The notes under the pieces are model-generated. The model searched no databases. It was given only the letters and a program-made list of their open reading frames with translations, and was not told the DNA's origin. Made by a program: the position numbers and the translations under genes. 34,244 nucleotides of DNA from Mycobacterium attenuatum (lineage in GTDB: Bacteria > Actinomycetota > Actinomycetes > Mycobacteriales > Mycobacteriaceae), in the NCBI RefSeq assembly GCF_900566085.1, contig NZ_UPHT01000015.1, positions 1-34,244 of the forward strand, in the 5' to 3' direction. How positions within the stretch are numbered: the stretch's first letter is position 1; every line of letters begins with the position of its first letter. Positions 15,963 to 23,115 of this stretch are shown here, piece by piece.

Positions 15963-16205
15963 GTGAGCAGATATCACCCCGGCGACCGCGTACGCGTGAT
16001 CTCGGTGACGCCAGCGGCGGGCCACGCACCGATTACCGACCCGAACCACCCCGACGCACTCGACTGGTACGGCAAGCCGCTGATCGGCACGACCGGCACC
16101 GTGCTCGACGTATTCGGAGACCGGCACGCCCGCAACAACATTCGCCTAGACCACCTGGGGGAGGCGGTCGCGTTCCCCGATGCCGACTTGGAGCCCGAAG
16201 CATGA
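15963..16205 (+). CDS. small SH3-like protein, 80 residues
   Basis: GTG 15963 is preceded by GAGAGGA about 6 bases upstream. The 80-residue product MSRYHPGDRVRVISVTP, WYGKPLIGTTGTVLDVFGDR, NIRLDHLGEAVAFPDADLEP has the alternating strands of an SH3-like or KOW-type barrel. Its TGA overlaps the ATG of the serine recombinase as ATGA, so the two are coupled. It may be a partner or regulator of the recombinase, but I have no direct evidence of that. Confidence 0.65.
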   Translation: MSRYHPGDRVRVISVTPAAGHAPITDPNHPDALDWYGKPLIGTTGTVLDVFGDRHARNNIRLDHLGEAVAFPDADLEPEA

Positions 16206-16909
16206 GACTTGTTGCGTATGTGCGTGTCTCGTCGGCCCACCAACAGGAGGCGTTCGGGCCGACCATCCAGCGCGCCGCCATCACCAAGTGGGCGAAGTCA
16301 GCCGGCCACAAGATCGTGGCGTGGCAGGAGGACACGATTAGCGGCGCGTCGGAGCTACGCAACCGCGTGGGCTGGTGCAAGGCCGCAGCCCTGGTGAAGG
16401 CCGGGAAGGCAGCGGGCATCGTGGTTGCGCGGCTCGATCGGCTTGCCCGCGACGTCATGGTGCAGGAGTTGTTGCTACGCAAGCTGTCCGACCTCGGTGG
16501 CGTCGTGCTGTCGACCCGCGAGAACGAGAACGAGATGCTCAACGGTGAGTCAAACGACCCGTCGCGCAAGCTGGTTCGCGTCATCATGGGTGCCATCTCC
16601 GAGTACGACCGCGAGATGACCGTGGATCGGCTCGCAGCAGGCCGCGCTGCCAAGGCGGCACGTGGCGGTTACGCACACGGCGCGCTGCCCTACGGCTATC
16701 GCACGGTCAAGGGTGCGCTCGTCCCAGAGCCCGCCGAGCAGGCCGCGTTGGCCCGCATGCGCGAGCTACAGGCCGTGGGTTACTCCACCCGCGAAATCGC
16801 CCGCGTGCTCGCTGAGGAGAGCCACCCGACCAAGCGCGGGGGTCGGTGGAGTTCGCCCACGGTCGCACGAATACTCAACCGCGCGACCAAAGAGGGCACC
16901 GCCGCGTGA
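16202..16909 (+). CDS. small serine recombinase (resolvase/invertase family)
   Basis: A 235-residue serine recombinase. The catalytic N-terminal domain shows YVRVSS with Ser10 and Arg8, and ARLDRLARD at residues 76-84 with the supporting arginines. The long helix E (about 125-150) is LVRVIMGAISEYDREMTVDRL. A C-terminal HTH follows (STREIARVLAEESHPT, RWSSPTVARILN, about 195-226). At this length it lacks the large zinc and coiled-coil domains of large serine integrases, so it fits a resolvase, invertase or IS607-type enzyme. The element also encodes a tyrosine integrase that explains insertion at the tRNA, so this enzyme probably does something else, such as dimer resolution or inversion. Its end overlaps the next GTG by GTGA. 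Confidence 0.85.
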   Translation: MRLVAYVRVSSAHQQEAFGPTIQRAAITKWAKSAGHKIVAWQEDTISGASELRNRVGWCKAAALVKAGKAAGIVVARLDRLARDVMVQELLLRKLSDLGGVVLSTRENENEMLNGESNDPSRKLVRVIMGAISEYDREMTVDRLAAGRAAKAARGGYAHGALPYGYRTVKGALVPEPAEQAALARMRELQAVGYSTREIARVLAEESHPTKRGGRWSSPTVARILNRATKEGTAA

Positions 16910-17244
16910 GGCCGCTTGTCAAGCGCTCACCTACGGGCCACCTCTACACAGTGCCGAGCGCACCCCTGCGTCCGCTGCCGCCCCTGAGCCCGCAACCCAC
17001 GGATGACGCGGAGAGCGTGCCGGAACCCACACCGCCGCAGGAGGAACCCACACCGAAGCGGCCCGACCGGCGACCGAAGCTCACCGCCGAGGACGTGCGG
17101 TCCATCCGCGCCGACTACGCAGCGGGCAAGTGGAGCCAGGGCGACCTCGCCTACATCTACGGCGTCACCCAATCGACCATCAGCGCCGCTCTGAGCGGCG
17201 ACACCCATGTGACCACCGGACCCACTGCAAGACAGGAGAACTGA
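16906..17244 (+). CDS. HTH protein between the two recombinases, 112 residues
   Basis: GTG 16906 overlaps the recombinase stop as GTGA. The first 60 residues are Pro-rich and probably disordered (TPPQEEPTPKRPDRRP). The C-terminal part KLTAEDVRSIRADYAAGKWS and QGDLAYIYGVTQSTISAALSG is an HTH with the Q-S-T-I-S recognition helix typical of resolvase or phage regulators. It could be a recombination directionality factor or a repressor. The integrase start is 3 bases further, so all three genes form one coupled operon. Confidence 0.65.
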   Translation: MRPLVKRSPTGHLYTVPSAPLRPLPPLSPQPTDDAESVPEPTPPQEEPTPKRPDRRPKLTAEDVRSIRADYAAGKWSQGDLAYIYGVTQSTISAALSGDTHVTTGPTARQEN

Positions 17245-17247
17245 CCA

Positions 17248-18639
17248 ATGGCAAGGACACAGAAGCGCATAACAGCCAGCGGCGCACCAAGGTACGTGGC
17301 GAAGTGGCGCGACCCGGATGGCACCGACCACAGCAAGGGCGGGTTCGCCAACAAGAAGGCTGCGGCAGATTACGGCCGCAACGCCGAGAGCGCAGCAGCG
17401 CAGGGGATCGTGTTCGACCCGGCCAAGGGCAAGATGCTGTTCCGCGACGCGGCGGCGATCTGGTTGGAGTCCCGCAAGGCAGACACCCGCAACAACGCCG
17501 AGAACCACCGCTACGCTCTCGCCCCGGCCGCAACCCGTCGCGGCGACGGCAAGACGCTGGGCATTGACGCCGTGTTCGGCGGCTACCCGCTGAACAAGAT
17601 CACCCGCGAGTACATCCAGGCGTGGGTCAACCGCCTCACGGAGGCGGGCAAGAAGCCGTCGACCGTGCGGCACGCGTTCTGGACCGTCCGCATGGTCTTG
17701 GAGCAGGCGGTCGTGGATGGCCGGCTGGCGAAGAGCCCCGCCGAGTACGTGAAGCTACCGAAGGAGCGCGGCGCAAAAGGCGCGAAGGTGGGCGTCGTGG
17801 ACCGGGCGCAGTTCCTCACCGCTGCACAGGTTTCTGCGCTCGTTGAGGCGACGCCTTGGCCGTACAACGTCATGGTGAACCTGGCGGCGTGGTCGGGTCT
17901 GCGCGCTGCGGAACTCGGCGGGCTGCAAATCCAAGACATCGAGGTCTCTTCCAACGGCGGCATGAAGATCCACGTGGAGCGGACTGCTGCCGCACACGGG
18001 CTCACCAAGACGGACGGCTCAATACGAGTCGTGCCGGTACCGGGGCCGACCGCAAGTCTGGTCCGGGATTACGTCACCGAGCACCCGCGTCGGCAAGAGG
18101 CTGGCGCGCCCCTGTTCCCCGGTATGTCGCTGACGCGGCCCCGGCCTACCGGAGTGCGGGCCGACACCGCCGCACCAGGAGGGGCGACTACGGGTGTGGA
18201 AGACGCAGCACCGAGCGCGTCGGCGAAGGACCGCGCTCGACGGCAGGCCGACGCCCTCGCCGAAGTCACCGTGGAGGACGCGGAGAAGCGATTGGTGCTG
18301 GACTGGACCCAGCCGCTACGCCACGCGAGCTTCTACAAGGCCGTGTTCCGGCCCGCTGTGCTGCGCGCCAATCGGACGGCGGGCAACGCGGTACTCCCAG
18401 CGGGGTTGCGGTTCCACTCGCTCCGACACACCTACGCGAGTCTCTGCGCGGCGGTCCCCAGTATTTCGGTGCGGCAGGTGGCCGAGTGGATGGGCCACGC
18501 GAACCCGACGACGACCGAACTCGTCTACACGCACCTCTACGCGAAGGCCGACCACGACGACGAGATGGCCGCGCTAGGAGCGTTGGCCGCGCAACCAGGG
18601 CGGCGGTACGGCGACAACGTGATTCAGCTCCATGGCTAG
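17248..18639 (+). CDS. tyrosine integrase
   Basis: A 463-residue phage-type integrase; AGGAG precedes ATG 17248 by about 10 bases. Residues 1-60 resemble an AP2-like arm-binding domain (GAPRYVAKWRDPDGTDHSKG and FANKKAAADY), residues 65-175 the SAM-like core-binding domain, and 185-440 the catalytic domain. Catalytic residues: Arg219 (WSGLRAAEL), Lys254 (LTKTDGS), His390 and Arg393 (FHSLRHTYAS), His417 (WMGHANPT) and Tyr427 (ELVYTHLY). About 50 Ala/Thr/Arg-rich residues (295-345) lie inside the catalytic domain and look like an extra insertion. It explains insertion at the tRNA-Gly gene, with the att cores 47 bp long. Its gene stands about 2 kb from attR, with the HipA/HIRAN pair between. Confidence 0.93.
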   Translation: MARTQKRITASGAPRYVAKWRDPDGTDHSKGGFANKKAAADYGRNAESAAAQGIVFDPAKGKMLFRDAAAIWLESRKADTRNNAENHRYALAPAATRRGDGKTLGIDAVFGGYPLNKITREYIQAWVNRLTEAGKKPSTVRHAFWTVRMVLEQAVVDGRLAKSPAEYVKLPKERGAKGAKVGVVDRAQFLTAAQVSALVEATPWPYNVMVNLAAWSGLRAAELGGLQIQDIEVSSNGGMKIHVERTAAAHGLTKTDGSIRVVPVPGPTASLVRDYVTEHPRRQEAGAPLFPGMSLTRPRPTGVRADTAAPGGATTGVEDAAPSASAKDRARRQADALAEVTVEDAEKRLVLDWTQPLRHASFYKAVFRPAVLRANRTAGNAVLPAGLRFHSLRHTYASLCAAVPSISVRQVAEWMGHANPTTTELVYTHLYAKADHDDEMAALGALAAQPGRRYGDNVIQLHG

Positions 18640-18687
18640 CGCGGTCCGGGGCTCGAACTTACCCGGACTTGCAGGCAGAATGCGTGC

Positions 18688-19605
18688 ATGGTTGACGAGT
18701 GGTCAGTCGTATCGATTGACGACTGGGCGCTTGCTGGCGTTGAAACCCAGGGTCAGCATGAACTCTACTGGTACAGGCACGAAACGCGTGAGCGAACATG
18801 GCTCTTCAAACCCGCTCGACCCGAGCGTCACCACGCCGCCCAAGAAGATGTGGTCGAAAAGCTCGGTTCAGAGATTGCTGCCCTCATGGGTGTTCCCGCG
18901 GCGCGGGTGGAACTAGCCGTGCTCGGAGGTCAACGAGGCGCGTTGGTCGAGGATGCCCGGGGGCATCGGTGGGAGTTGCAACTGGGCCAAGTGTTGATGA
19001 CGGAAGTCCTATCGGACTACGACCCCACTGACCGGAATCACCCCGGATACAACGTACAGAACGTCTGCCGTGCGCTGGACGGGTTTGCCGCGCCGCCAGA
19101 TTTCGAGCCAACGATGAATTTCAACGCTTTCGATGTGTTCTCCGGGTATTTGCTGCTCGATACGCTACTGGCGCACTGCGATCGGCATGATCGCAATTGG
19201 GCAGTGATCTTCCCGCCGTCAGACGAGCCGCAGAAGAAGGCCCTGTGCCCGTCTTACGACCATGCTGCAAGCTTGGGCTTCCAGCTTTCCGACGAGAAGC
19301 GCGAGGAGTACCTCACGGGAAGTAGAGGGGGCTCGGTAGCCGAATGGGCCAGCAAGGCACGTGCGACTCGCTTTGAGCGGAGCAAAGGGGAGTCGTGCCA
19401 AACCCTCCTTGAACTGGCTCAATCTGCGCTGGACTTGTGTCCTAACGAGACGCGCGAGTACTGGCGTGACCGCGTCTTGTCGGTGGGGTGTGGTTCCGTT
19501 AGTGACGTGGTCGCGGCCGCACCGGATCTAACCGACATAGCCCGACGCTTCACTGTCGAGTTGGTTATGGTTAACCGAGGGAGATTGCTTGATGTCCTCA
19601 GCTGA
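18688..19605 (+). CDS. HipA-like kinase (HipT-like, lacks the N-terminal subdomain)
   Basis: A 305-residue Ser/Thr kinase of the HipA family. Seen: the ATP-binding lysine region WLFKPARPE (Lys41), the helix VVEKLGSEIAALMGVPAARVEL, the catalytic loop LLAHCDRHDRNWAVI (Asp165, Asn170) and the metal-binding SYDHAASL (Asp191). HipA proteins are usually about 420-440 residues because a 100-residue subdomain (HipA N1) precedes the kinase; here it is missing and appears in the next gene. HipT of the tripartite HipBST system is likewise short. HipA and HipT phosphorylate aminoacyl-tRNA synthetases and arrest growth. No HipB-type HTH gene is next to it. The start ATG 18688 is 49 bases after the integrase stop and has only a weak ribosome site. 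It overlaps the next gene by 14 bases. Confidence 0.8.
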   Translation: MVDEWSVVSIDDWALAGVETQGQHELYWYRHETRERTWLFKPARPERHHAAQEDVVEKLGSEIAALMGVPAARVELAVLGGQRGALVEDARGHRWELQLGQVLMTEVLSDYDPTDRNHPGYNVQNVCRALDGFAAPPDFEPTMNFNAFDVFSGYLLLDTLLAHCDRHDRNWAVIFPPSDEPQKKALCPSYDHAASLGFQLSDEKREEYLTGSRGGSVAEWASKARATRFERSKGESCQTLLELAQSALDLCPNETREYWRDRVLSVGCGSVSDVVAAAPDLTDIARRFTVELVMVNRGRLLDVLS

Positions 19606-20365
19606 GACTCACATTGCAGACGCGATACGCCCAGCGCGACGTTTCGCTATCACATGGCGTAATCGACTCATGCGGCGGATATCGCCCGTGGCTGTGCTGG
19701 ACGATCTGGGTACGGAGTATCAATTTCAGTATCTTGCCGGTGCTGGAGATGTCGACGGCTTCCGTCCTTTCGTTGGATTCCCAGACCTAAAGGGCGTCTA
19801 CAGGGCGAAGCGGCTCTGGCCCTTCTTCGAACTGCGCATCATGGATCGCAAACGGCCTGACTTTGTCGAGTATGCAAGCTGGCTCGGACTCACGCCCTTG
19901 GCTTCCACGCTCGACATCCTGAGTCGCAGCGGCGGCAGTAATAAGGCCGACAGCGTCCAGCTCGTTGAAGCACCGGCTGTGTCTCCTGACGGCGAGACCG
20001 AGAGCGTATTTCTCGCTCGGGGGGTCCGTTACGCGTTGAGAGAGCACGGCACAGAAGCTGCGGCGGCCTCCTTGCAGCCTGGCGATAAGTTGCAGCTAGG
20101 TGACGACCTCGGCAATGAGGCGAACCCGAAGGCGTTATTGCTTCAGACCTGCGCGGGGGAGCCTATCGGGTGGGTCCCAGATTTGCTTGTCGATTACGCG
20201 CGGCTTCTCCGCGAATCAGGTGGCACGGTTCAGCTGCTGCAGAACAACCGCGATGCGCCTACGCATGCGCGCTTACTGGTCAGGCTCTCGGGTCACTTGA
20301 GGCCCGGTACGTCGGTCTTGGATGGCGGCGTGTGGCCGCGACGTTGTCACCACGCCGTCAGTTAG
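19592..20365 (+). CDS. HIRAN-domain protein with HipA-N1-like region
   Basis: A 257-residue protein whose ATG 19592 lies inside the end of the kinase gene, behind GAGGGAG. Residues about 32-112 follow the HipA N-terminal subdomain: SPVAVLDDLGTEYQFQYL, then FVGFPDLKGVYRAKRLWPFF, ELRIMDRKRPDFVEYASWLGL and LDILSRSGGSNKADSVQLVE. Residues about 138-205 are a HIRAN domain: FLARGVRYAL, LQPGDKLQLGDDLGNEANPK, ALLLQTCAGEPIGWVPDLLV. HIRAN domains bind 3' ends of DNA in eukaryotic HLTF; in bacteria they sit in varied contexts. The pair with the kinase suggests a split HipA whose N1-like half, the HipS role of antitoxin in HipBST, is fused to a DNA-sensing domain. Frame and start are clear; the N1 match is by resemblance. 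Confidence 0.75.
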   Translation: MSSAETHIADAIRPARRFAITWRNRLMRRISPVAVLDDLGTEYQFQYLAGAGDVDGFRPFVGFPDLKGVYRAKRLWPFFELRIMDRKRPDFVEYASWLGLTPLASTLDILSRSGGSNKADSVQLVEAPAVSPDGETESVFLARGVRYALREHGTEAAAASLQPGDKLQLGDDLGNEANPKALLLQTCAGEPIGWVPDLLVDYARLLRESGGTVQLLQNNRDAPTHARLLVRLSGHLRPGTSVLDGGVWPRRCHHAVS

Positions 20366-20462
20366 ACTTACTTCCAGTGCACTCCGATGCGGCCGGTGAA
20401 ACAAACGGCTTCGGCACCAGCGTTGGAGATGGCCATCCACGGCCTGTGCTCTAGTCGAATGG

Positions 20463-20494
20463 CCCCAGCCTCGCCAGTTGGCTTGAGGCTGGGG
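20463..20494 (+). terminator. hairpin after the HipA/HIRAN operon
   Basis: A perfect 10-bp stem CCCCAGCCTC / GAGGCTGGGG around a 12-base loop, about 100 bases after the HIRAN gene stop and before attR. It is likely the end of the rightward transcript. Confidence 0.7.
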
Positions 20495-20546
20495 TCTAAC
20501 GAATCAAGATCAATACATCCCCAGGCCTACCGCTCGCACCGCCGTC

Positions 20547-20565
20547 CGGGGTACAAGCGGGGTAC
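20547..20565 (+). promoter_or_regulatory. candidate integrase arm-type sites, right (2 x CGGGGTAC)
   Basis: CGGGGTAC occurs at 20547-20554 and 20558-20565, 11 bases apart, about 60-77 bases inside the right core. It matches the GGGGTA repeats inside attL in sequence and orientation. The distances (about 130-160 left, 60-77 right) resemble lambda-type P and P' arms. The role is inferred. Confidence 0.45.
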
Positions 20566-20623
20566 TCGTTAGCGTGTCGCGCGTTGTTCCGCGTTCCCCG
20601 CGGACCCTCTAGCAGGTCTTTTC

Positions 20624-20670
20624 GTGGAGCCGATGACGGGAATCGAACCCGCGTATTCAGCTTGGGAAGC
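20624..20670. repeat. attR: 47-bp core inside the tRNA-Gly gene
   Basis: Identical to 7182-7228. It spans from one base beyond the tRNA CCA end to the anticodon stem. After 20670 the sequence continues into the 5' half of the tRNA, so the tRNA gene is complete at this end. Confidence 0.93.
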
Positions 20671-20698
20671 TGATGTTCTGCCATTGAACTACATCGGC
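20625..20698 (-). tRNA. tRNA-Gly (anticodon CCC)
   Basis: A complete 74-base tRNA with encoded CCA. The acceptor stem GCCGATG pairs with CATCGGC perfectly, followed by U73 and CCA; the D stem is GTTC/GAAC, and the anticodon stem TCAGC/GCTGA encloses TTCCCAA, so positions 34-36 are CCC. U73 fits a bacterial tRNA-Gly. Its 3' part is the attachment site of the element, and the copy at attL lacks the 5' half, so this is the functional gene. Confidence 0.95.
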
Positions 20699-20727
20699 GC
20701 GGTTGCTTCAGAAGGCTAGCATCCGGA

Positions 20728-21492
20728 TCATTCCATCACCCCCAGGCAGTAGAGGATCAGGAATCCGGCGAAGAACATCACCGCCATCCAGGGCCGTTCC
20801 GGCGTCTCATGCGCCTCGACCAGCAGCTCCTCGACAACCAGCCACAACAGCGCAGCCGCCGCAAACGCCAGCACCAGGGTGAGCACGGCAGCACTCGCGC
20901 CGCCGAGCAGCAGCGCACCCAGCACCGCCCCTACCGCGGTAACCAGGCTGACGCCGCCGGTGGTCACTGCGGCGCGAACCCGGGGTACACCCGAGCCGGT
21001 CAGGCGTAGCGCCACCGACAATCCCAGGAACAGCACCTCGACCGTCAGGGCGATCGCGATGATGAGCGCGGTCCGTCGAGACACGGTCGCGCCGGTTGCG
21101 ACAAGTAACCCGTCGATGAAGAGGTCGACCGCGACCACGGTCAGAAACGCGACGGGTAGCGCGCCGCCGCAACGCTCCCCGGCCCAACCCTCGCCGCCGG
21201 AATCCTCGCGACCGCCGAAACCCTCGCCGCCGGAACCTTCCGCGCCGCCGAAATGCCGAAGCCCCACCAGCACCGCAACACCCGCGCCAAAGCCCACAAT
21301 GATCAGGCATAGCGAACCCCGGGCACGCAAGTCCGGCAGCACCTCGCCGGCCACCGCCGCCATGACCACCCCCGCGGCGAAGTGTTGGACGCCGCTGACG
21401 AGGGCCGGCGACGGGCTCCGCACCACCGCGACCGCGCCGCCGATGATCCCGGCGACAACGGGAAAGGCCACCAGGGATGCGGCCGTTGTCAC
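20728..21492 (-). CDS. ZIP-family-like metal transporter, membrane protein
   Basis: A 254-residue polytopic protein with about eight hydrophobic segments. The pattern AAGVVMAAVAGEVLPDL in the third segment and VVAVDLFIDGLLVATGA after a Gly/Glu-rich cytoplasmic loop (residues about 80-110) resembles ZIP divalent-metal transporters, whose metal site lies in transmembrane helices 4 and 5; here the usual histidines are partly replaced (VDLFID). It should move metal ions across the membrane. GTG 21492 begins the hydrophobic N-terminus, with GGAGG further upstream than ideal. It is divergent from pcp, with 78 bases between. In M. tuberculosis the neighbour of pcp (Rv0318c) is also a membrane protein, consistent with synteny. 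Confidence 0.75.
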   Translation of the reverse strand: MTTAASLVAFPVVAGIIGGAVAVVRSPSPALVSGVQHFAAGVVMAAVAGEVLPDLRARGSLCLIIVGFGAGVAVLVGLRHFGGAEGSGGEGFGGREDSGGEGWAGERCGGALPVAFLTVVAVDLFIDGLLVATGATVSRRTALIIAIALTVEVLFLGLSVALRLTGSGVPRVRAAVTTGGVSLVTAVGAVLGALLLGGASAAVLTLVLAFAAAALLWLVVEELLVEAHETPERPWMAVMFFAGFLILYCLGVME

Positions 21493-21570
21493 GATGCTGA
21501 TGCCGACCTCCCGGGTTCGGTCGAGAATGTGTCATCGCGCAGGCGCGCGGGCCGCAGATCAAGGAGCATC

Positions 21571-22239
21571 ATGTCGCAGGTACTGGTCACCGGATTCGGA
21601 GCGTACGGCAACACCCCAACCAACCCGGCGCAGCTCACCGCCGAGGCGCTCGATGGTCGCGTCATCGCCGGCGCGACGGTGACCGCCCGGATTGTGCCGA
21701 ACGTGTTCTTTGAATCGATCACCGCCACGCAGCAGGCGATCGCGGACGTGCGTCCGGACGTGGTGGTCATGTTGGGCGAATATCCGGGCCGCGCCGTGAT
21801 CACCGTGGAGCGGCTGGCGCAAAACATCAACGACTGCGGGCGGTACGGGCTTGCCGACAACGCCGGCACGGTCCTTGTCGGTGAGCACACCGACCCCGCC
21901 GGTCCCGTTGCCTACCATGCGACGGTTCCGATCCACGCCATGGTCGTTGCTATGCGCGCGGCCGGCGTGCCGGCCGACGTCTCGGATGCCGCCGGCACGT
22001 TCGTGTGCAACCACCTGATGTATGGGGTCTTGCACCACATTGCGCAAAACGCCCTTCCGATGCGCGCCGGCTGGATGCACCTGCCGTGCCTGCCCAGCGT
22101 CGCCGCCCTGGAGGACAACCTGGGGGTCCCGAGCATGTCGGTGGAAACGGCAGTCACCGGCGTCACGGCCGGTATCGAGGCCGCCGTTCGGCAATTGTCT
22201 GATATCGCCACACCCGTGCGGTCTCGATTGCAGATCTGA
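21571..22239 (+). CDS. pcp: pyrrolidone-carboxylate peptidase
   Basis: A 222-residue cysteine peptidase (family C15) that removes N-terminal pyroglutamate from peptides. The catalytic residues fit the family: Glu80 in VITVERLAQNIND, Cys146 in AGTFVCNHLMYG and His170 in AGWMHLPCLP. The N-terminus VLVTGFGAYGNTPTNPA is the family signature. ATG 21571 has AAGGAG 5 bases upstream. It is cytosolic and shorter tails than usual are not seen. Its neighbours match the M. tuberculosis gene order around pcp (Rv0319). It ends just before a hairpin with a T-run. Confidence 0.93.
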   Translation: MSQVLVTGFGAYGNTPTNPAQLTAEALDGRVIAGATVTARIVPNVFFESITATQQAIADVRPDVVVMLGEYPGRAVITVERLAQNINDCGRYGLADNAGTVLVGEHTDPAGPVAYHATVPIHAMVVAMRAAGVPADVSDAAGTFVCNHLMYGVLHHIAQNALPMRAGWMHLPCLPSVAALEDNLGVPSMSVETAVTGVTAGIEAAVRQLSDIATPVRSRLQI

Positions 22240-22241
22240 GA

Positions 22242-22266
22242 TCGCTACTGGTAGCGACGCCTTTTT
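22242..22266 (+). terminator. hairpin with T-tract after pcp
   Basis: TCGCTA-CTGG-TAGCGA gives a 6-bp stem with a 4-base loop, followed by CGCC and TTTTT. A U-tract terminator is unusual in mycobacteria. It separates pcp from the next gene. Confidence 0.6.
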
Positions 22267-22284
22267 CGGTGTGCTCCGATAAAC

Positions 22285-22320
22285 CACTCGTTTACGCGAA
22301 GAATAATTTTCTATATAGGG
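22285..22320 (+). promoter_or_regulatory. AT-rich putative promoter
   Basis: A strikingly AT-rich stretch lies 30-60 bases before GTG 22349. TATATAG (22312-22318) could be a -10 box and TTTACG (22291-22296) a -35 box with 15-base spacing. The composition and position suggest a promoter; the boxes are a guess. Confidence 0.35.
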
Positions 22321-22348
22321 GATGTTTATTGTTTCGTGATCTCGTAGA

Positions 22349-23032
22349 GTGCGTCAGGTGAGAAGGCACGCGTTGGTCCGGGAGCGGCGACGGTCGTCAG
22401 TGCTCCTGACCGCCCTCGCTGCCCCAGCCGCTGTCTTCTTCGCCGTGACCGCAGATGTCGGTCCGCATGCGGACCGTGGGGTCGACCAGGTTGACGGACC
22501 GTGCTGCCTGGAGATCGTGGCGGCGGCGCCGACTCCGTTGACGGTGAAAATGCCTGGTAGCGAGGCGGCCATGGGCTGGGACGGCGGCCAGTTTGCTACA
22601 GCATCCAGATGGCGGGTCGACACTCGCTCGCGCGCCCTGGCGCCCGGGGTTGCGCCAGAGCAGGGCCTACAGGTCAAGACCATTCTGGTGGCGCGCAGTA
22701 TCAGCGCGCTGTTTCCCGAGATCCAAGAAATCGGCGGCGTTCGGGCGGACGCGCTGCGATGGCATCCCAACGGCTTGGCACTCGACGTGATGGTCCCCGA
22801 TCCGGGCAGCGCGGACGGTATCGCGCTGGGTAATCAGATCGTTAGCTACGTGTTGATGAACGCGGCGCGATTCGGCATCCAAGATGCCATTTGGCGGGGC
22901 GCTTATTACACGCCCGATGGCGCACGGGCCAGTGGTGCCGGCCATTATGACCACGTCCACATCACCACCACCGGCGGCGGATACCCGACCGGCGAGGAAA
23001 TCTACCTGCGCTTAGCCGGCGGGGTTCGCTGA
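22349..23032 (+). CDS. secreted H/D/H protein (Rv0320-like)
   Basis: A 227-residue exported protein. The N-terminus is basic ([15 protein letters not shown]) then hydrophobic ([18 protein letters not shown]), a signal peptide that probably also anchors it. The mature part shows [40 protein letters not shown] (His and Asp), and [21 protein letters not shown] (two more His). This arrangement of W-H-x-x-G-x-A-x-D and H-Y-D-H-V-H resembles zinc-dependent D-alanyl peptidase (M15-like) or related envelope proteins, but the metal site is inferred. GTG 22349 is chosen; a GTG 9 bases further would also work. It corresponds in position to M. tuberculosis Rv0320, between pcp and dcd. Confidence 0.75.
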   Translation: MRQVRRHALVRERRRSSVLLTALAAPAAVFFAVTADVGPHADRGVDQVDGPCCLEIVAAAPTPLTVKMPGSEAAMGWDGGQFATASRWRVDTRSRALAPGVAPEQGLQVKTILVARSISALFPEIQEIGGVRADALRWHPNGLALDVMVPDPGSADGIALGNQIVSYVLMNAARFGIQDAIWRGAYYTPDGARASGAGHYDHVHITTTGGGYPTGEEIYLRLAGGVR

Positions 23033-23115
23033 ACCGTTGGGAACTGCCGAGCACGCCGCACGGCGCCCACGCGACATCGGCCACCGATGCGCCCACCAGC
23101 AGCTACGCTCGTCGG

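Larger units (their letters stand above)
7182..20670. mobile_element. integrated phage-satellite-like element, about 13.5 kb
   Basis: Bounded by identical 47-bp repeats derived from tRNA-Gly(CCC). It holds a tyrosine integrase, a small serine recombinase, HTH proteins, a prim-pol/RecA-like replication protein, a capsid-like protein and a HipA/HIRAN gene pair, and interrupts flanking mycobacterial genes. No portal, large terminase, prohead protease, tail or lysis gene is visible. Known small mycobacterial prophages such as phiRv1 and phiRv2 are similar in size (about 10 kb) but carry protease and terminase genes. The element is therefore either a phage satellite or a reduced prophage. Nearly all genes read rightward; the capsid and its companion read leftward. 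Confidence 0.9.

Noticed and set aside
16202..16909. Serine recombinase as the element's integrase
   Set aside because: It lacks the large C-terminal domains, and the tRNA-type 47-bp core fits the tyrosine enzyme instead.
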